Assembly: GCF_003576645.1 (NCBI RefSeq)
Contig: NC_044916.1
Span: 33,545,800 to 33,609,799, forward strand
Reading direction: 5' to 3'
Length of the DNA: 64,000 bases
Source of the DNA: Ipomoea triloba
Taxonomy: Eukaryota > Streptophyta > Magnoliopsida > Solanales > Convolvulaceae
This document shows positions 21,688 through 33,464 of the stretch, piece after piece. The translations under genes and the position numbers were made by a program. Each line of letters begins with the position of its first letter. The first letter of the stretch is position 1. A model generated the notes under the pieces. The model had not been told where the DNA came from. It saw nothing but the letters and a program-made list of their open reading frames with translations, and ran no database searches.

Positions 21688-23213
21688 ATGATTGTCTTGC
21701 CAAATTCTGGTTTCTGCGCAACTCTAACTCGGGCACCTATAGATTCATGTAAGAAAAATCGAAGCACGAATTCCGTCACTATCTCAAGATCAACGCCATT
21801 CAAGATTGAAGCTAAAAGACGGTAATTTTTCTGTCCGTAATTCTGTCGAACGCTTGGTGTGCGTGGCTTTCTCACTCGTGGGTGTTTATTTTTCTCCTGA
21901 AAACCAGCTGCGAGTGCTATGATAAGCACAAGGAGCTAGTCCCCTATGATGAGGCCTGGTCGTTGCAGAAATCCATTGTCGAGGAGAGGAAAGCACTTGT
22001 TCAAAGAAATGAAGATTTTGTAGACAGCCTGATTGTTTTGCAGCACCATCCGGTTTATACCTTGGGAGCTGCCGGTTCAGAAGAATACTTGCGTTTTGAT
22101 CAAAAGAATGCTCCTTTTGATGTGTACAGAACGGAGCGTGGTGGTGAAGTTACATATCATGGGCCTGGTCAGGTACATTCTGCTTTGCCCACTGGAGTTT
22201 AACTTATTCCTATGCCATTTCTGTGTGGTTGAGAAATTCTTGGTATACCATGGGATATCTTAGTAGAAGCTAATATTCAATTATTGAAAATTTGGATTGA
22301 ATGGGTTGAAAGTTTCAGTTTAGTTAGGCTCTAAATCTAGATGTTGATGAAAACCTTGCCCTGTTGGCATTGATGTAGGGATGATGGTTAATTAGGCCTC
22401 TGAGATCCATTGCTGATAACCTCAAGACCTTGCTATGTGCTGTTAACTTCAAAGGTTATACAGACAAATTTCATAGATGTGTGTGAGCATGAATTGATAT
22501 TTGAGACTTGTTTTTGAAATTTATTTGGTTCGGTGACCAGAAATTAGGTCAAAGGGACCAAATGTGGCAAAGTTTTAAAAGTCGTTGATAGTTGTAGGAC
22601 CAAAAGAGGAAAATAAAAATTCTTCTGAAAGATTGTGAGAGCAAGAATTGATATCTGTGACTTGTTTCTGAAATCTATACATTGTGGTTCTGTAGATAAT
22701 TATGTACCCTATTATCAATCTCCGTTACCAAAAGATGGACCTTCATTGGTACCTCAGGGCATTGGAAGAGGTGATAATTCGAGCTCTTTCTTCATCGTTT
22801 TCTATCAAAGCTTCACGGGTTGAAGGCTTGACTGGTGTTTGGGTTGGTAAGGCCATAATCTCTTCGAGTTTGTAAGCTCTTCTAATGGTATTTTTCAGTG
22901 CTGCATGTTTTTGAAGTATGCATGTCTTGTTCTTTCAGGAGATCAGAAGCTAGCTGCCATTGGCATTAAGGTTTCTCAATGGATCACATTCCATGGCCTA
23001 GCACTCAATGTAACCACTGATTTAGCAGCTTTTCAACAGATAGTTCCCTGTGGAATCCAGGATCGTCGAGTTGGAAGCATAAAGGAGCTGCAGAGTGGAG
23101 TTTCTTCCAATTCATGCAATAAAATTGATGATTCTCAACTAATGGATATTGCTTACAAATCACTACTCAAGGAGTTTTGTGAACTTTTCCAAGTTGATCT
23201 TTACTATAAATAA
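21688..23213 (+). CDS. LIP2P: Octanoyltransferase (lipoyl synthesis), LIP2p-like, plastid type, 274 aa
   Basis: Four exons, 21688-21821, 21908-22172, 22696-22846 and 22939-23213, join with correct phase and GT/AG borders. The enzyme moves octanoyl groups from acyl carrier protein to lipoyl domains, the first step of lipoate synthesis. The signature [11 protein letters not shown] lies at residues 123-133. The catalytic-type Lys is in [10 protein letters not shown] (Lys187) and the catalytic-type Cys in IVPCGI (Cys221). The first 45 residues are rich in Ser, Thr, Arg and Lys with almost no acidic residues, which suggests a plastid transit peptide and so the LIP2p rather than the mitochondrial LIP2 form. 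Length fits the family. The broken Mpv17-like gene follows 240 bp downstream. Confidence 0.9.
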
Positions 23214-23454
23214 CTTCATGTTTTCAACAGGATGCAACCCCTTACCTCCATGACAGTTTTTCTTTTTAATTGAGTTGATTTAGATATATACAAAATTTGT
23301 GCAACTCAGTACATTTATTTTAAAGATTTAACTATTTTATCAGAGATTGTTAGTTCTTGGTTTTAAAGTGTTCTTAAATCTTTGTTATCTTACTGTGTTA
23401 TGTTATTATGAAATTGGAGCCAAACATCATCTGTTAAAAATGCTTTTACTATGA

Positions 23455-24751
23455 AAAAAGAGGTTCTGAAGGCAAACCCTGCGTTTGCTAAAATGGTGAT
23501 CAGTGGCATTGTCTACACTCTGGGAGATTTGATTGCACATGTCGGTCCATCGCCCCGGAAAAACCCTTAATTTTGATAAGTTTCAAACCTTTATGGTCTG
23601 TGGACAACAGGACAAGTATTTTGTTTTGTCTAATTTTTTAATTTTATTATGGGCTTTATAAGTGTTATGGAGGGAAACCTCTTCTTGATTTTGATCGGAC
23701 ACGCATGTTCTGATCTGGCCTTATTGGATTCACACTTGATGGATCTCTTTCCCACTATTATTACCACATTTGTGAGGTGATTGTTGTTGCTTTTTTATGT
23801 TTAGTGTTTATCTTTGGCTGATATTAGTTGACTTCCATTTGCAAGCTCTTTTCCCATTCAATGATTGGTGGGTGGTCCCTGCCAAAGTTGCTTTTGACCA
23901 AACCGTCTGGACTGCAGTTTGGAACATCTACTATATATGTGGTTTTGGGTTTCTTGCGGTTTGAATCCCCTAACAATATTTTCAGCGAGCTCCAAGCCAT
24001 GTTTTTGCCAATGTTGATGGTAAGAAAATATTTGACTATGACGTGAATGGAAAAGTACTCCATTGATTGTTGATGCATCAGTGCATCACTTTAAGAATAT
24101 CTCTACTTTTATGTTGTAAACTGGATCGAGAACTCCACTACCATTAGAATGGAGCATTATGTGTATTAGATTGATCTCCTTTTGAAAATGATAATAGAGT
24201 GATTGTTTATGTCACTTTCTATGACAATCTTCAAAATCTGTTTGTGAAGGTTGGAAAAGTTATTGAAAAGCAACTAAAACAGGAAGTTGGGTTATACCTC
24301 ATATCCTGAAATTCCCAATTCTTTTGTGGGTCCGGGAATGTGGATTCATGTATGGAGACAACTTATTTTGGTTTTTATTTCTCACAGGTAGGATGGAAGC
24401 TTTGGCAGTTTGCTCATCTGATCACTTATGGTGTGATTCCAGTAGAGCAAAGGCTCCTTTGGGTAGACTGTGTGGGTCACTATGCTTTCAACGTAAGGAT
24501 ATAAGCATTTCAAATAGTGGATGGATACTGATGTTGTTGAGATTATAATTTCCCCGCAAAACATTTAGAAACTCATTCCATTTATGTCATCACTAATCAG
24601 TAATCATCTTATGTTCTTAAAAGATGGCTTGAGAATATCTGATTGATGCTTTAAAATTTACTGTAGTTATTCCAATGAGAAATCCCAGGCTCGGATATCT
24701 GAAGCCTCAGCAGAAGCCAAACCTACACTACCCTCGAGGAAAATAAATAAG
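23455..24751 (+). pseudogene. Mpv17/PMP22 family pseudogene, N-terminus missing
   Basis: Five exon-like blocks align in order to a plant Mpv17/PMP22 membrane protein: 23455-23540 (LKANPAFAKMVISGIVYTLG), 23663-23776 (GGKPLLDFDR, LSHYYYHICE), 23845-24019 (DWWVVPAKVAFDQTVW, FLRFESP), 24388-24492 (GWKLWQFAHLITYGVIPVEQ, LLWVDCV) and 24667-24751 (YSNEKSQARISEAS). The lesions are an in-frame TGA at 23711-23713, probably from CGA; a frameshift near 23935 between WNIYYI and VVLGFLRFE; a small deletion after WVDCV near 24475 that removes the usual ELIW-type codons; and a lost acceptor before 23845. Introns are kept, so it arose by DNA duplication, not retroposition. Intact relatives sit in inner organelle or peroxisomal membranes. 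Confidence 0.85.
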
Positions 24752-25167
24752 GTATGACTTCAGTGAACCTCAACTCAAAGAACTCTTTCCGCTTTATACT
24801 AAATATTACGAAGTTCCATTCTTTATGTGATCATAAAAGTGCGTAATGTAATTGAGGGTTGCCATATGAGTGGATCAATATTGCCCCTGCACTACATGTC
24901 AATTGATTTCTTTACTTGGCTTCCTCACAGTCCAGGAATTATATTAACCCTTTCCAATATGATATCATGGCAGAAATGAGTGGAAGAACTTGTTGAATTA
25001 ATTAATTAAGTGGAGGGTATGATATATGGTCAAAGGAACTGCAGTGACACATGATAATATATGCATTTAATTGGTGTACTATACGAGCCGAAGGGATACC
25101 CTGGCCTTATCCTATCTCTTCTCTTCATAATTGAATTGAGCTATTGCTTTTCCAATTATTGGCTGCA

Positions 25168-25275
25168 CAGGCAAAGGTTCAAACCTAAGGCATGATAGCA
25201 AATGTTATATGTTGCAGTGAGGATATATTTCTTTTGTGGCTTGACTAGTTATAATATTCAACATTTTGTGTAATA
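25168..25275 (+). repeat. Dispersed repeat shared with the BTB intron
   Basis: CAAAGGTTCAAACCTAAGGC, then GATAGCAAATGTTATATG and TTGTGGCTTGACTAGTTATA match about 13690-13790. GGTTCAAACC resembles a pol III B box, so a SINE origin is possible, but I see no A box or A tail. Confidence 0.6.
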
Positions 25276-25849
25276 TAATGATGGCAAAGTTGTATAAATG
25301 ATAATTGTAACTTAATATTACAAATATTCAACCGTCATATATATATTATATTTTGTTTGTGACAGCACTAGGTGGAGCTTCAAGCCTTCAATTCCTGAGC
25401 TCCCTAATTGTGGCTCTGACAGGTTTTTAGGTGGGGCCGGGGTGGCTCCTTCGAGTATACTCTGACTGGGTGTTTATTCAATTGCCCATCCCTATCCCAT
25501 AAGTATAAACACCATTGCATGCGTCTTATCCGTTTATTTTTCATTAGCTATGTAATTGTGGGTGATTACCTTTTTTAAATATTAATTTAGAATCTTTTTC
25601 TACATTTTTTCTGGGGGATACGATACAAATTAAAGATGTTTTTTGAAAAAGAAGACACATGAATTTATTCTAGGTTTATAGTATAAGTGTTGGAAGAAGA
25701 ATCGAAGGACGAACTGAAACTTACAGTGGATTTAGAGCTGATTTTCCACTTGTTTTTAATGTTGAATTTGTATTAGTCTTTAAGTCTTTATGTATTTATT
25801 TATTTATTTATCATAATAATAATTGAATTCAGCTATTGCTTTACTGACG

Positions 25850-26035
25850 ATGCAAAGGTTCAAAGCTAAGGCACGATAGCAAATGCTATGTGATACAGTG
25901 ATGGGTCTATTTCTGTTCAACATTTTTTTGTAATGTTTAATTTGACATAATCGGTTGGTCATATATATTTGTATGAAACTCGGACTTGGACTTGTAATAT
26001 TTGTTGTTTCAAGTACGTATTCCAAGTTGATGATC
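25850..26035 (+). repeat. Second diverged copy of the BTB-intron repeat
   Basis: CAAAGGTTCAAAGCTAAGGC, AATCGGTTGGTCATATATAT and CTTGTAATATTTGTTG match the intron at about 13690-13890 with more changes than the copy at 25168. Confidence 0.6.
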
Positions 26036-26371
26036 ACCATTTTTACTTGATGGACTCTTGGGTCTAGGAGCCCATTGCTAGGGGTCCAAGAAGATGACTC
26101 GAGTAGGTTAAGGAGAGTCCGGAGTCTGTTTCCGGGCTCAAAATAGTGAGTCTTGACTTAATCTCACGATCTACCACTTGAGCTTGGATTTAGTCTCGTG
26201 ACCTACCACGAATATAATTTAACTTAATTGGTTAGAAGTTTCTTTGTATAAATAGCTCTGTGCCTCTCGGAGCGAATGTGGGTGGATCTGAACCATTAAA
26301 CGGACAGAGAAACCCGGAGAATTTACCCAAAAAAACCCTTATAATATTCTTGTAATTAATAAATGGGTCAC

Positions 26372-26920
26372 ACTTGTGTGAGACCGTCTCACGGATCCTT
26401 ATTCGTGAGACGGGTCGGGTCGGTTCAAAGCACCATGCAAATGTCATACTTAATGATACGATCCCACATCGGCTCCACAAGAGATCGTGGAGTGGTACTT
26501 AAGTTGGGGCCAAACCTCCACTCATGAGCTAGCTTTTGTGGTGGAGTTAGGGTCTTGGCTTGAGTACCGTACTCACACTTATATGCTCAAATATAACACT
26601 AATCAAAAATACAATTTTTGTTACTTATAAGATAAAAAATAATACATTTTTCATAATAAGTAATGTTGACAAGTGCCTCTCACTTATAAGGTCAAATATA
26701 ATACTTTTGAGGAAAAATGTAATACTTTTAAATCGAAATGTAAAAGTATTGTATTTACCCTTAAAAGTATTACATTTACCCTAATAAGTAACTAAAATTT
26801 TATTCCTGATTAGTATTACATTTGAGCATATAAGTATGGCATTTGTGCATATAAGTGTTACATTTGCATCTTGACCCGACCCGACCCGACCCGTCTCATG
26901 GTGAGACGGTCTCACATAAA
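26372..26920. mobile_element. MITE of the GTGAGACCGTCTCAC family with a nested palindrome
   Basis: The left end ACTTGTGTGAGACCGTCTCA and the right end GAGACGGTCTCACATAA are inverted to each other, followed inward by GGGTCGGGTCGG and CCGACCCGACCCG. A second palindrome is nested inside at about 26570-26840 (ACTTATATGCTCAAATATAA against TTACATTTGAGCATATAAGT). Confidence 0.7.
26462..26535 (+). other. Conserved-looking block with an snRNA-promoter-like motif
   Basis: GATCCCACATCGG matches the plant upstream sequence element RTCCCACATCG of snRNA promoters, which is also common in some plant retroelement LTRs. No U-snRNA start or sequence follows, so it is more likely a transposon piece. Confidence 0.35.
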
Positions 26921-27099
26921 TTTATATGAATCAAGGAAATATCATTGCAATTATATTATCCTTTCTATTTTCATTCCTTTAATTTATGTAATCTGTATAA
27001 ATGCATACCCGAGTTAATTAATTTCATTGTTGGTGCTTTTGTGGAGAGCTGAATTGTATTTTTTTTATCTACCGAGACTTGATCAACTATATATCACAT

Positions 27100-27440
27100 C
27101 CAGGACGGTGTTCTTTTGTACATGAATCCCTAGAGATGACGACGCCATCAAGGCCACCCGGGCTCACGAATTGATGGCCAAGGAAATCCATTCAGTTTAT
27201 GAGCTAGCAGCGACGTGACGTAACCCCCGATGTTCCTGATGAGAAGCATGAAGAGCGGGAAAAGCGTGTTCTCCGTTGGTTTTTGCCGGAGAGATCTCCC
27301 AGCAAATTAAAGCTTATAACGTACAGGTTGTTACGTTGACGAGATCCATCCAGGATCCAAAATTTTGCGATGAAAATAACAATGGCTTCTGATCGAGGAT
27401 TTCCCGTACGTACACTACGGATGTGGGAGGCTAGGCGATT
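27100..27440 (+). other. GC-richer coding-like island, not recognised
   Basis: One plus-strand frame reads DDDAIKATRAHELMAKEIHS then VYELAAT and a stop at about 27220. Later pieces such as AGEISQQIKAYNVQVVTLTR are in another frame. It may be a decayed gene piece; I cannot assign a family. Confidence 0.25.
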
Positions 27441-27699
27441 CAGGAGTTTAATGAAATTAATATTTGGGGTAACGAGAGAATACACTCGATAAGATTTCCT
27501 TTGTGATTTAGCCATTAAGTCACATAAGTTAATAGATCACACTTGAAAATTCATAATTTTCAACTCAACAATCTAATCAAATTGATTGTGACTTGGGCCA
27601 CTATTAATTTCTTTGATATAATATTTAGAGTGAAGAGGAAGTGCATTGGATCAATCACAATTACTGAGGTAACAATATAACCATTTTCAGCAAACCAAC

Positions 27700-27845
27700 A
27701 TGATTGGCGTGGTGGTTCAACACCTCATCCCTTTAAGTATGAGGTTGGAGGTTTCATTCCACCCATGTGAATGGAGCAAATCATTTTGTCAGTTTCCTAC
27801 CACTTAGTGTGTTGACTTTTAGGAGGGATGGTAAAAAAAAAAAAA
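27700..27845 (+). mobile_element. tRNA-derived SINE
   Basis: TGGCGTGGTGG fits the pol III A box and GGAGGTTTCATTCC about 35 bp later fits a decayed B box. The copy ends in 13 A at 27833-27845. I could not find a clear target-site duplication. Confidence 0.6.
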
Positions 27846-27941
27846 CCTCTTCACCCAGATAACCTTATATATCTGGCCATCTCCCAACTCAGTCACACCC
27901 AAAAAAAAAAAACCCTGACCTTATATCTTCACCATTCCACA

Positions 27942-28166
27942 ATGACAAATGTATTGATCGCGGTGGGTTGCATTTTTATGTCCGTTTTCCTAATTTCAGT
28001 GGTGATTTTCATGTGTGGAGACTCCTCCACAGACAACCAGGAGCCCAAGAAGCGTAGTGAGAGAAAGAAAAGAAAAAACTCGGTTAGGAGTTACTTCCAC
28101 ACATTTTTAATTCTATATATTAAACTACAATCAAAGAGGTGCACTGATCTACAACTTGATATATAA
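27942..28166 (+). CDS. Small single-pass membrane peptide candidate, 74 aa
   Basis: The ATG at 27942 opens MTNVLIAVGCIFMSVFLISV, continuing VIFMCGD: a clear hydrophobic segment of about 20 residues followed by a basic tail (KKRSERKKRKNS). Upstream, TTATATAT near 27865 could be a TATA box about 75 bp before the ATG. A donor-like CTCG/GTTAGG near 28083 could end exon 1 after the basic tail, in which case the last 27 residues are intron. I recognise no family. It sits directly after a SINE, so the promoter could be coincidental. Confidence 0.35.
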   Translation: MTNVLIAVGCIFMSVFLISVVIFMCGDSSTDNQEPKKRSERKKRKNSVRSYFHTFLILYIKLQSKRCTDLQLDI

Positions 28167-30435
28167 AAATTAAATCTTGTGTCGAACAAAGGAAAAAAAA
28201 AAAAGTAACTAATTGAAAAGATGAATATGCATGTTACGTTGTAAGGTATTAGTTATTATAAGGACGGTGGTGATTTCACAAAATATATGTTGCTATCATG
28301 GGATTCTTGTTAGGGTTAACAAATAATTAATTAAGTAATTATATATAAGCTAAGCTAAGGGAGTTGGAATGGTTGTCATATTAATTGGTTCTCTCTATTT
28401 AGTAAGATACTATCGACTAGTGTAATACTCATACTACTTCAACAAAACACTATTATGTTCAATATAATTTAAATCCTGACTGAAAATCTAAACAGAAATT
28501 AGATCAGCTATATGTTGCCGCAGTGTGTGGGTTTCTATCATCAACTACAAAAATGAGTGAGGATTAGGAGAGAAGTACAGTTAAGATAAGCTTTGGGAGG
28601 TGGGGTCCACAATATCACATTATATGTACAACGTTTGAAATCAAAAGTTAATAATAATAATATTAATAATTCATTTCTTTTTTTTTTAATACAACTAACC
28701 CTATTATAATTATTTTTGGTGAAAATTATTATTATTATTATTATTAAAATGCTAGAAAATATTTTACAATAAGTAAGTTAATAATAGTAAATAGTTAACA
28801 GAATATTCTGTTAATAAAGTTTATACATAAATGAGCATTAAAGGAGTAAAAAGTAAAAGATGATAACTTTAAAATTTTACGTATCACCAACTTATAATTC
28901 AAAACACAATAACTTATGTCAAGTAATCCTAAGAAGGCCATTCAACACAACAAATTAAACAATATTCTTCACATGCATATAGATGGGATTGAAATTTTTC
29001 TCAAGACAATTATTTCAATTTCCTTGTCTAGCTAGGTCCGTCCTAGCTAGTAGACTTAGGGTGTGTTTGGAAAACAGGAAAATGACTTCTGAAAAATATT
29101 TTCCGAAAAATGAGTTTATTTTATGTGTTTGGATTTACTCTGGACTCTAACATAACATAAGATTGAATTAGAAGAGTAGAAAACTAAGTAGTATATTTCG
29201 GGCTTGAATTATTTCATCATAATTGATTTTTATTATCAAAGGTTTTAAATTTCAGGTAATTTTTACTTTTAAAGACTTCTTTTAGCTAATCATTAAATAA
29301 ATAAAAAAAAAGACTGAGGAACGTTAGGACAACATATGACGACGAAAATACTTCAGCAATTATAATGCACAAAGTAGATGATAACTGCAAATAATAACTC
29401 CACCACTTGCAACTTTTGTCGCAACGGGACATGGAAGTATGGAATATGTTGAGGATAAACATAAAACCAACTACTATTTATTGGTACCTGCTGCCATACA
29501 CCAATTTCCTATAAACCATCCCAAAATTCTCACAATTTCCCCTTTTCTGGTTGGTTTCAGGGAGCTCTCTACTATCACTTTTTTTTTTTTTAACCCTACC
29601 TTTAATTAGCCTGCCCAGTGCCCACTGCCCAGCTCCTCCTGTCATATCTACCCAAACTCGGTACCACATAATACATACAATACAAATTCCCTACCTTCCA
29701 TGCCATTAAACATGCATCCATATCACTTAAGATGTGTTTGGTTCATGGGTTTCCACACTAAAAATGAGAATCAAAATTATAGTTAATGTTCGGTTGATAA
29801 CTTGTTGAAACATAACTGTGGGATTTGATTTTTAAGTATGGACTAATGCTTTTAGATTTTTTGTTTTGATTTTTTTGTTCATAACTTCATATTGGTGTTT
29901 TGGAAGTCACTATATTAAGATTAATTGTCTTGATTTTTTGTTTTTGTATTTGTAAAACATTTATTCTCATTATGTGATCATACATAACCAAACATCAATT
30001 TTAGTAATTATTTCAATTTATCCTACTACCAAGCATGCAATGGTAATAGCATAGTGGCTTGGAAAGTTAGAATCTTGGGTAGGGAGAGCTGCAAGTGACA
30101 GGATACAGGCTAACAAACGAAAAATACTACTTGTACTCTTAACTTTTATTCTCTCACACAAAATTTTGATATTGACATTTTTCATGAAACTCACAAGATG
30201 AAGATAACTAATCATCCATTTTCATATCATTGAGTAAAATTGAAGGAATAAAAATAAGGAATTCATGTACTAGAACTCATAAATAAACAAATTAAAGGGT
30301 TTAAAAAGTGATAGCAGAGAGCTAGCTAGCTCCAGGCAGATCAAAAAGAAATTAAAGGCGCAAAACGTACAATTTGGGATATGATGATTTATGGCCAGGA
30401 AGTTGGTGTACCGCAACAGATACCAAAAAATAGTA
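28167..30435. other. Gene-free AT-rich stretch with MITE-like ends
   Basis: No coding exon is visible. (ATT)n lies near 28720-28745. GTGTGTTTGGAAAACAGGAA near 29050 and GTGTTTGGTTCATGGG near 29733, with AACCAAACATCA near 29988, look like decayed MITE ends. Confidence 0.5.
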
Positions 30436-30692
30436 CTACCTCCGTCCCATTTTGGTTGTCTGATTCGTTTAACGAGGATTGACTGAAGTTATTTTTAATT
30501 CAATTTTTCATAATATTAAGTTTAACATTAATATATAAAATTTATATATTTAGAAACTACATTAAAAGTACTATTAAACACAAAAAATTAAATTTAAAAA
30601 TAATAAAAAATTACTAAAGAAAATAAGCAATGAAGAAAGAGTTGGTTTGACCAATGAATAATAAATATGACAGGTAAAATGAGACAAGGGAG
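30436..30692. mobile_element. Stowaway-type MITE, 257 bp, TA duplication
   Basis: The ends CTACCTCCGTCCCATTTT and AAAATGAGACAAGGGAG are inverted repeats of the Tc1/mariner Stowaway type. TA flanks both sides (30434-30435 and 30693-30694). The interior is AT-rich and non-coding. Confidence 0.88.
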
Positions 30693-33299
30693 TACTTGAT
30701 TGTGAGAGTAACTTCATGCATGGATGATTTATATTTTGGTAATTGAATGGCGCAGCTGATGGGCTATTATGGAGGAATTAATTAGTATGGGCTTGAATAG
30801 AGGATATTGAAAGATTTAGGCTTAGGCCTTGTTTGTTGTTGTTAGACCCTTTAATTAGGCATTGCTTTGTGAGTAAGGTTTGGACCTCTTGCTCTTCGGC
30901 TTTTAACATTTTGGGTCTGTGTTAGGTCACTTTTGAGCCTATTTGGTCTTTTAATTAGCAAGGCTTATGCCTCTTGAGTTTTCAATTAGTCACTTCTGGG
31001 CCATGTAAATATTATTGTATTCAATAAATGATAATTTTTTCAAAAAAAAAAAACAAAAAAAAACACCAATTTCAAACACCATGTTCGTTCTTAAGGTGCT
31101 TTGTTTGTGTGCTTAAGGTGCTTTATTTGTATACTTATGGTGCGACGTTTTCATGCTTAAGGTGAAAATGATAAATCTCATGCCCAAACGATCATTTTTT
31201 TTTAATTTTCATTGATTTGAGCAGTTGATCTAGATTTGATCAATGGCTCAGATTAAACCGCATGTCCGCATTTGAGTAAATTCCCACACCAAAGCCTATA
31301 TATATATATATATATATATTACCATGATAAGTATACCAAATTACCTCCAATCTAAAAGATTGTAAGTGCATAACAACTTTTTTTTTTTGAGTACAACGAG
31401 GTAAACCCGCAGTCATTACTTGAGGGTGTGCAGTGTGACCTTAACCTGTAAAGGATCACATACAATGAAATAAAACAATTTAGGGTGACTTTAGCTCGCA
31501 AATAACTCAAATGAGTTAAAATAACTTAGGTTACTCATAGTTGACCGACGGGAAAAAAAAATGTCAATATAATAAACATCTCCTGAGTCCGGCTAGGGTC
31601 AATTTGTAACTAAATTACCATGGTAATAAGTGTACTAAAGTAACCTTCAATCTAAAAATTGTGTATAATGCAGTCAACAGTTTGGTTCATTATGTTATAG
31701 TTACCTTGTCTTTAAAACTTCTGAACAATATGTTTTTCTTTTCTACTTTGTAGATCATCGATTTTAGAGAACGATAAAATTTACAAAGCATCTACCAAAA
31801 AAGTCTGCATCAAACATAGTAGTATTAAAAGAAAAAAAAAAGTGATAAGGGAATATAATGGTGATTACCCACCACCAAATTAAAAAACTTGGTTAACTGG
31901 AAAACGGCCAACAATAGTAAAGGCCATGATTAGGTTTGATATACATCAATCAAACAAAGTGGAATTGAAGTGGCTAGTCTAGTTTGGGGATCGAGTATAT
32001 ATAATGAATCTAGACAACAATCACCCATTGATTCATCCACCCCACCGTACCCTTCATAAATATATTTAATTTACATGGAAGTAGAAGATCGATAAGGTAG
32101 ATTTAGGGTTTAGGTTTTGTGGCTGGCGAGGATGTCACTTTGTTCCCGTAATGGAACACACAAACGTACACGATAAGATCATATTAATAATGCACAAAAT
32201 ATCCGTCCTCCTCGTCGTCAGGTTTTAGCAAAGCCAAAGCCGATTTGTAAAAGACAAACACAGATTCCTCATCCATGCACAACCTACCTAGCTTGTGTAC
32301 AATATTCTATTATATATTGCGTTTTTGGACCCACTACATTATATATATATATAGCATGCAAACAAGTGATTCAACTTCCCCCATCATTTTAAAGTCATTT
32401 CATTTCCATTTTATTATTATTATACTTTTAAGTGATTTTACTTGTACACTTAAACCAGTTATTTGTACGTTAACATATTTTACTTGCACCAAAGTTTAAG
32501 TTATTTACGAAAATATTACCGTGACTTTTTTAAATTACATCTCATTCGTTAAATCTGAATACGTGGACAATGCCATTGGTTATCCGTTCTTTCCTGGGCA
32601 TTCGTTCTCACCCCGCCCCTATATATATATACCCTACCTTATTATGTGAACCTAAAAATCTGTGCACACCCTTAATGTTGCATCATCCAACGACCCAAAA
32701 CATGGTGAACAGAAAAAGTCAACTCAGGACGCAGTGCACAACGTGTGTACATTGTGTTTGCGGTGCGCTACATGTGTGCATTTTGTTATAGATAACATGC
32801 ACCGTCCATTAATCTAAATAAAGGACCATATTGATTCTCATGTTCACATGTTAATATAAGTTTGCATATGAACCTATATATATATGTGTGTGTATCATAT
32901 AAAAACGATCTTATCCCTTTATTTGCTTATGGTACTGTCAAATCTCGCAAATTGACATCTAAATTAAATAGGATGGTTTGGCCTGATAAGGTTAATAAAT
33001 GACTGATGTTGTTTGGTTTGTATTGCTCTTTTTTTTTCTTTTTTCTTTTTTTTCTTTTTTCTTTTTTTCATTCCAGTGTTAACAAAAATGAAAAATTCTT
33101 GCCGTCTTAATGGTTATTATATTCTTTAAAAAACTTTTTTGCAATTACATTGAAAAATATACATATATAAAACCACCCATATTGGCTTTAATTTGGGTAG
33201 CTTCTCTCAATCTGGCTTGTTGAAGGTTTTTTATGAACTTGGTAGAAGTAACTCATTTTTTATCCTTCCTTTCGAAATTTTGTTTCTATCTTTTCTATT
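30693..33299. other. Gene-free stretch with simple repeats
   Basis: Holds (TA)n near 31300-31318 and 32340, an A-rich tail near 31042-31065 that may end a LINE or SINE, and a T-rich block at 31379-31390 followed by GGTAAACCC and AAAGGATCACA words resembling the SINE at 39821. No gene is supported. Confidence 0.45.
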
Positions 33300-33314
33300 T
33301 TTGTTTAGTGAACC

Positions 33315-33449
33315 CTTCCCTTTATACGGGAGGTGGTGGGTTCGAGTCTCAGTGGAGGCAATACTGACTCTTGTGCTTCAATAGGTTGAGAAAGTAGTTA
33401 TGAACAGATACTGCATTGTAATAGAATTAGTAGTATTCAACAAAAAAAA
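33315..33449 (+). mobile_element. 5'-truncated SINE with 15-bp TSD
   Basis: GGTGGGTTCGAGTCTC is a good pol III B box and the copy ends in eight A. It is flanked by identical TTTGTTTAGTGAACC at 33300-33314 and 33450-33464. No A box is present, so the 5' end is lost. Confidence 0.85.
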
Positions 33450-33464
33450 TTTGTTTAGTGAACC

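Larger units (their letters stand above)
24752..26371. other. Gene-free stretch with two dispersed-repeat fragments
   Basis: I see no gene. Fragments at about 25168-25275 and 25850-26035 match part of the BTB gene intron. AT-rich DNA with (TTTA)n near 25795 fills the rest. Confidence 0.5.

Noticed and set aside
26462..26535. U-snRNA gene behind a CCCACATCGG element
   Set aside because: No U1, U2, U4, U5 or U6 sequence follows and no correctly spaced TATA box.
27204..27515. 103-codon minus-strand ORF
   Set aside because: Unusual basic composition and no family. The opposite strand looks at least as gene-like, so neither is called as a gene.
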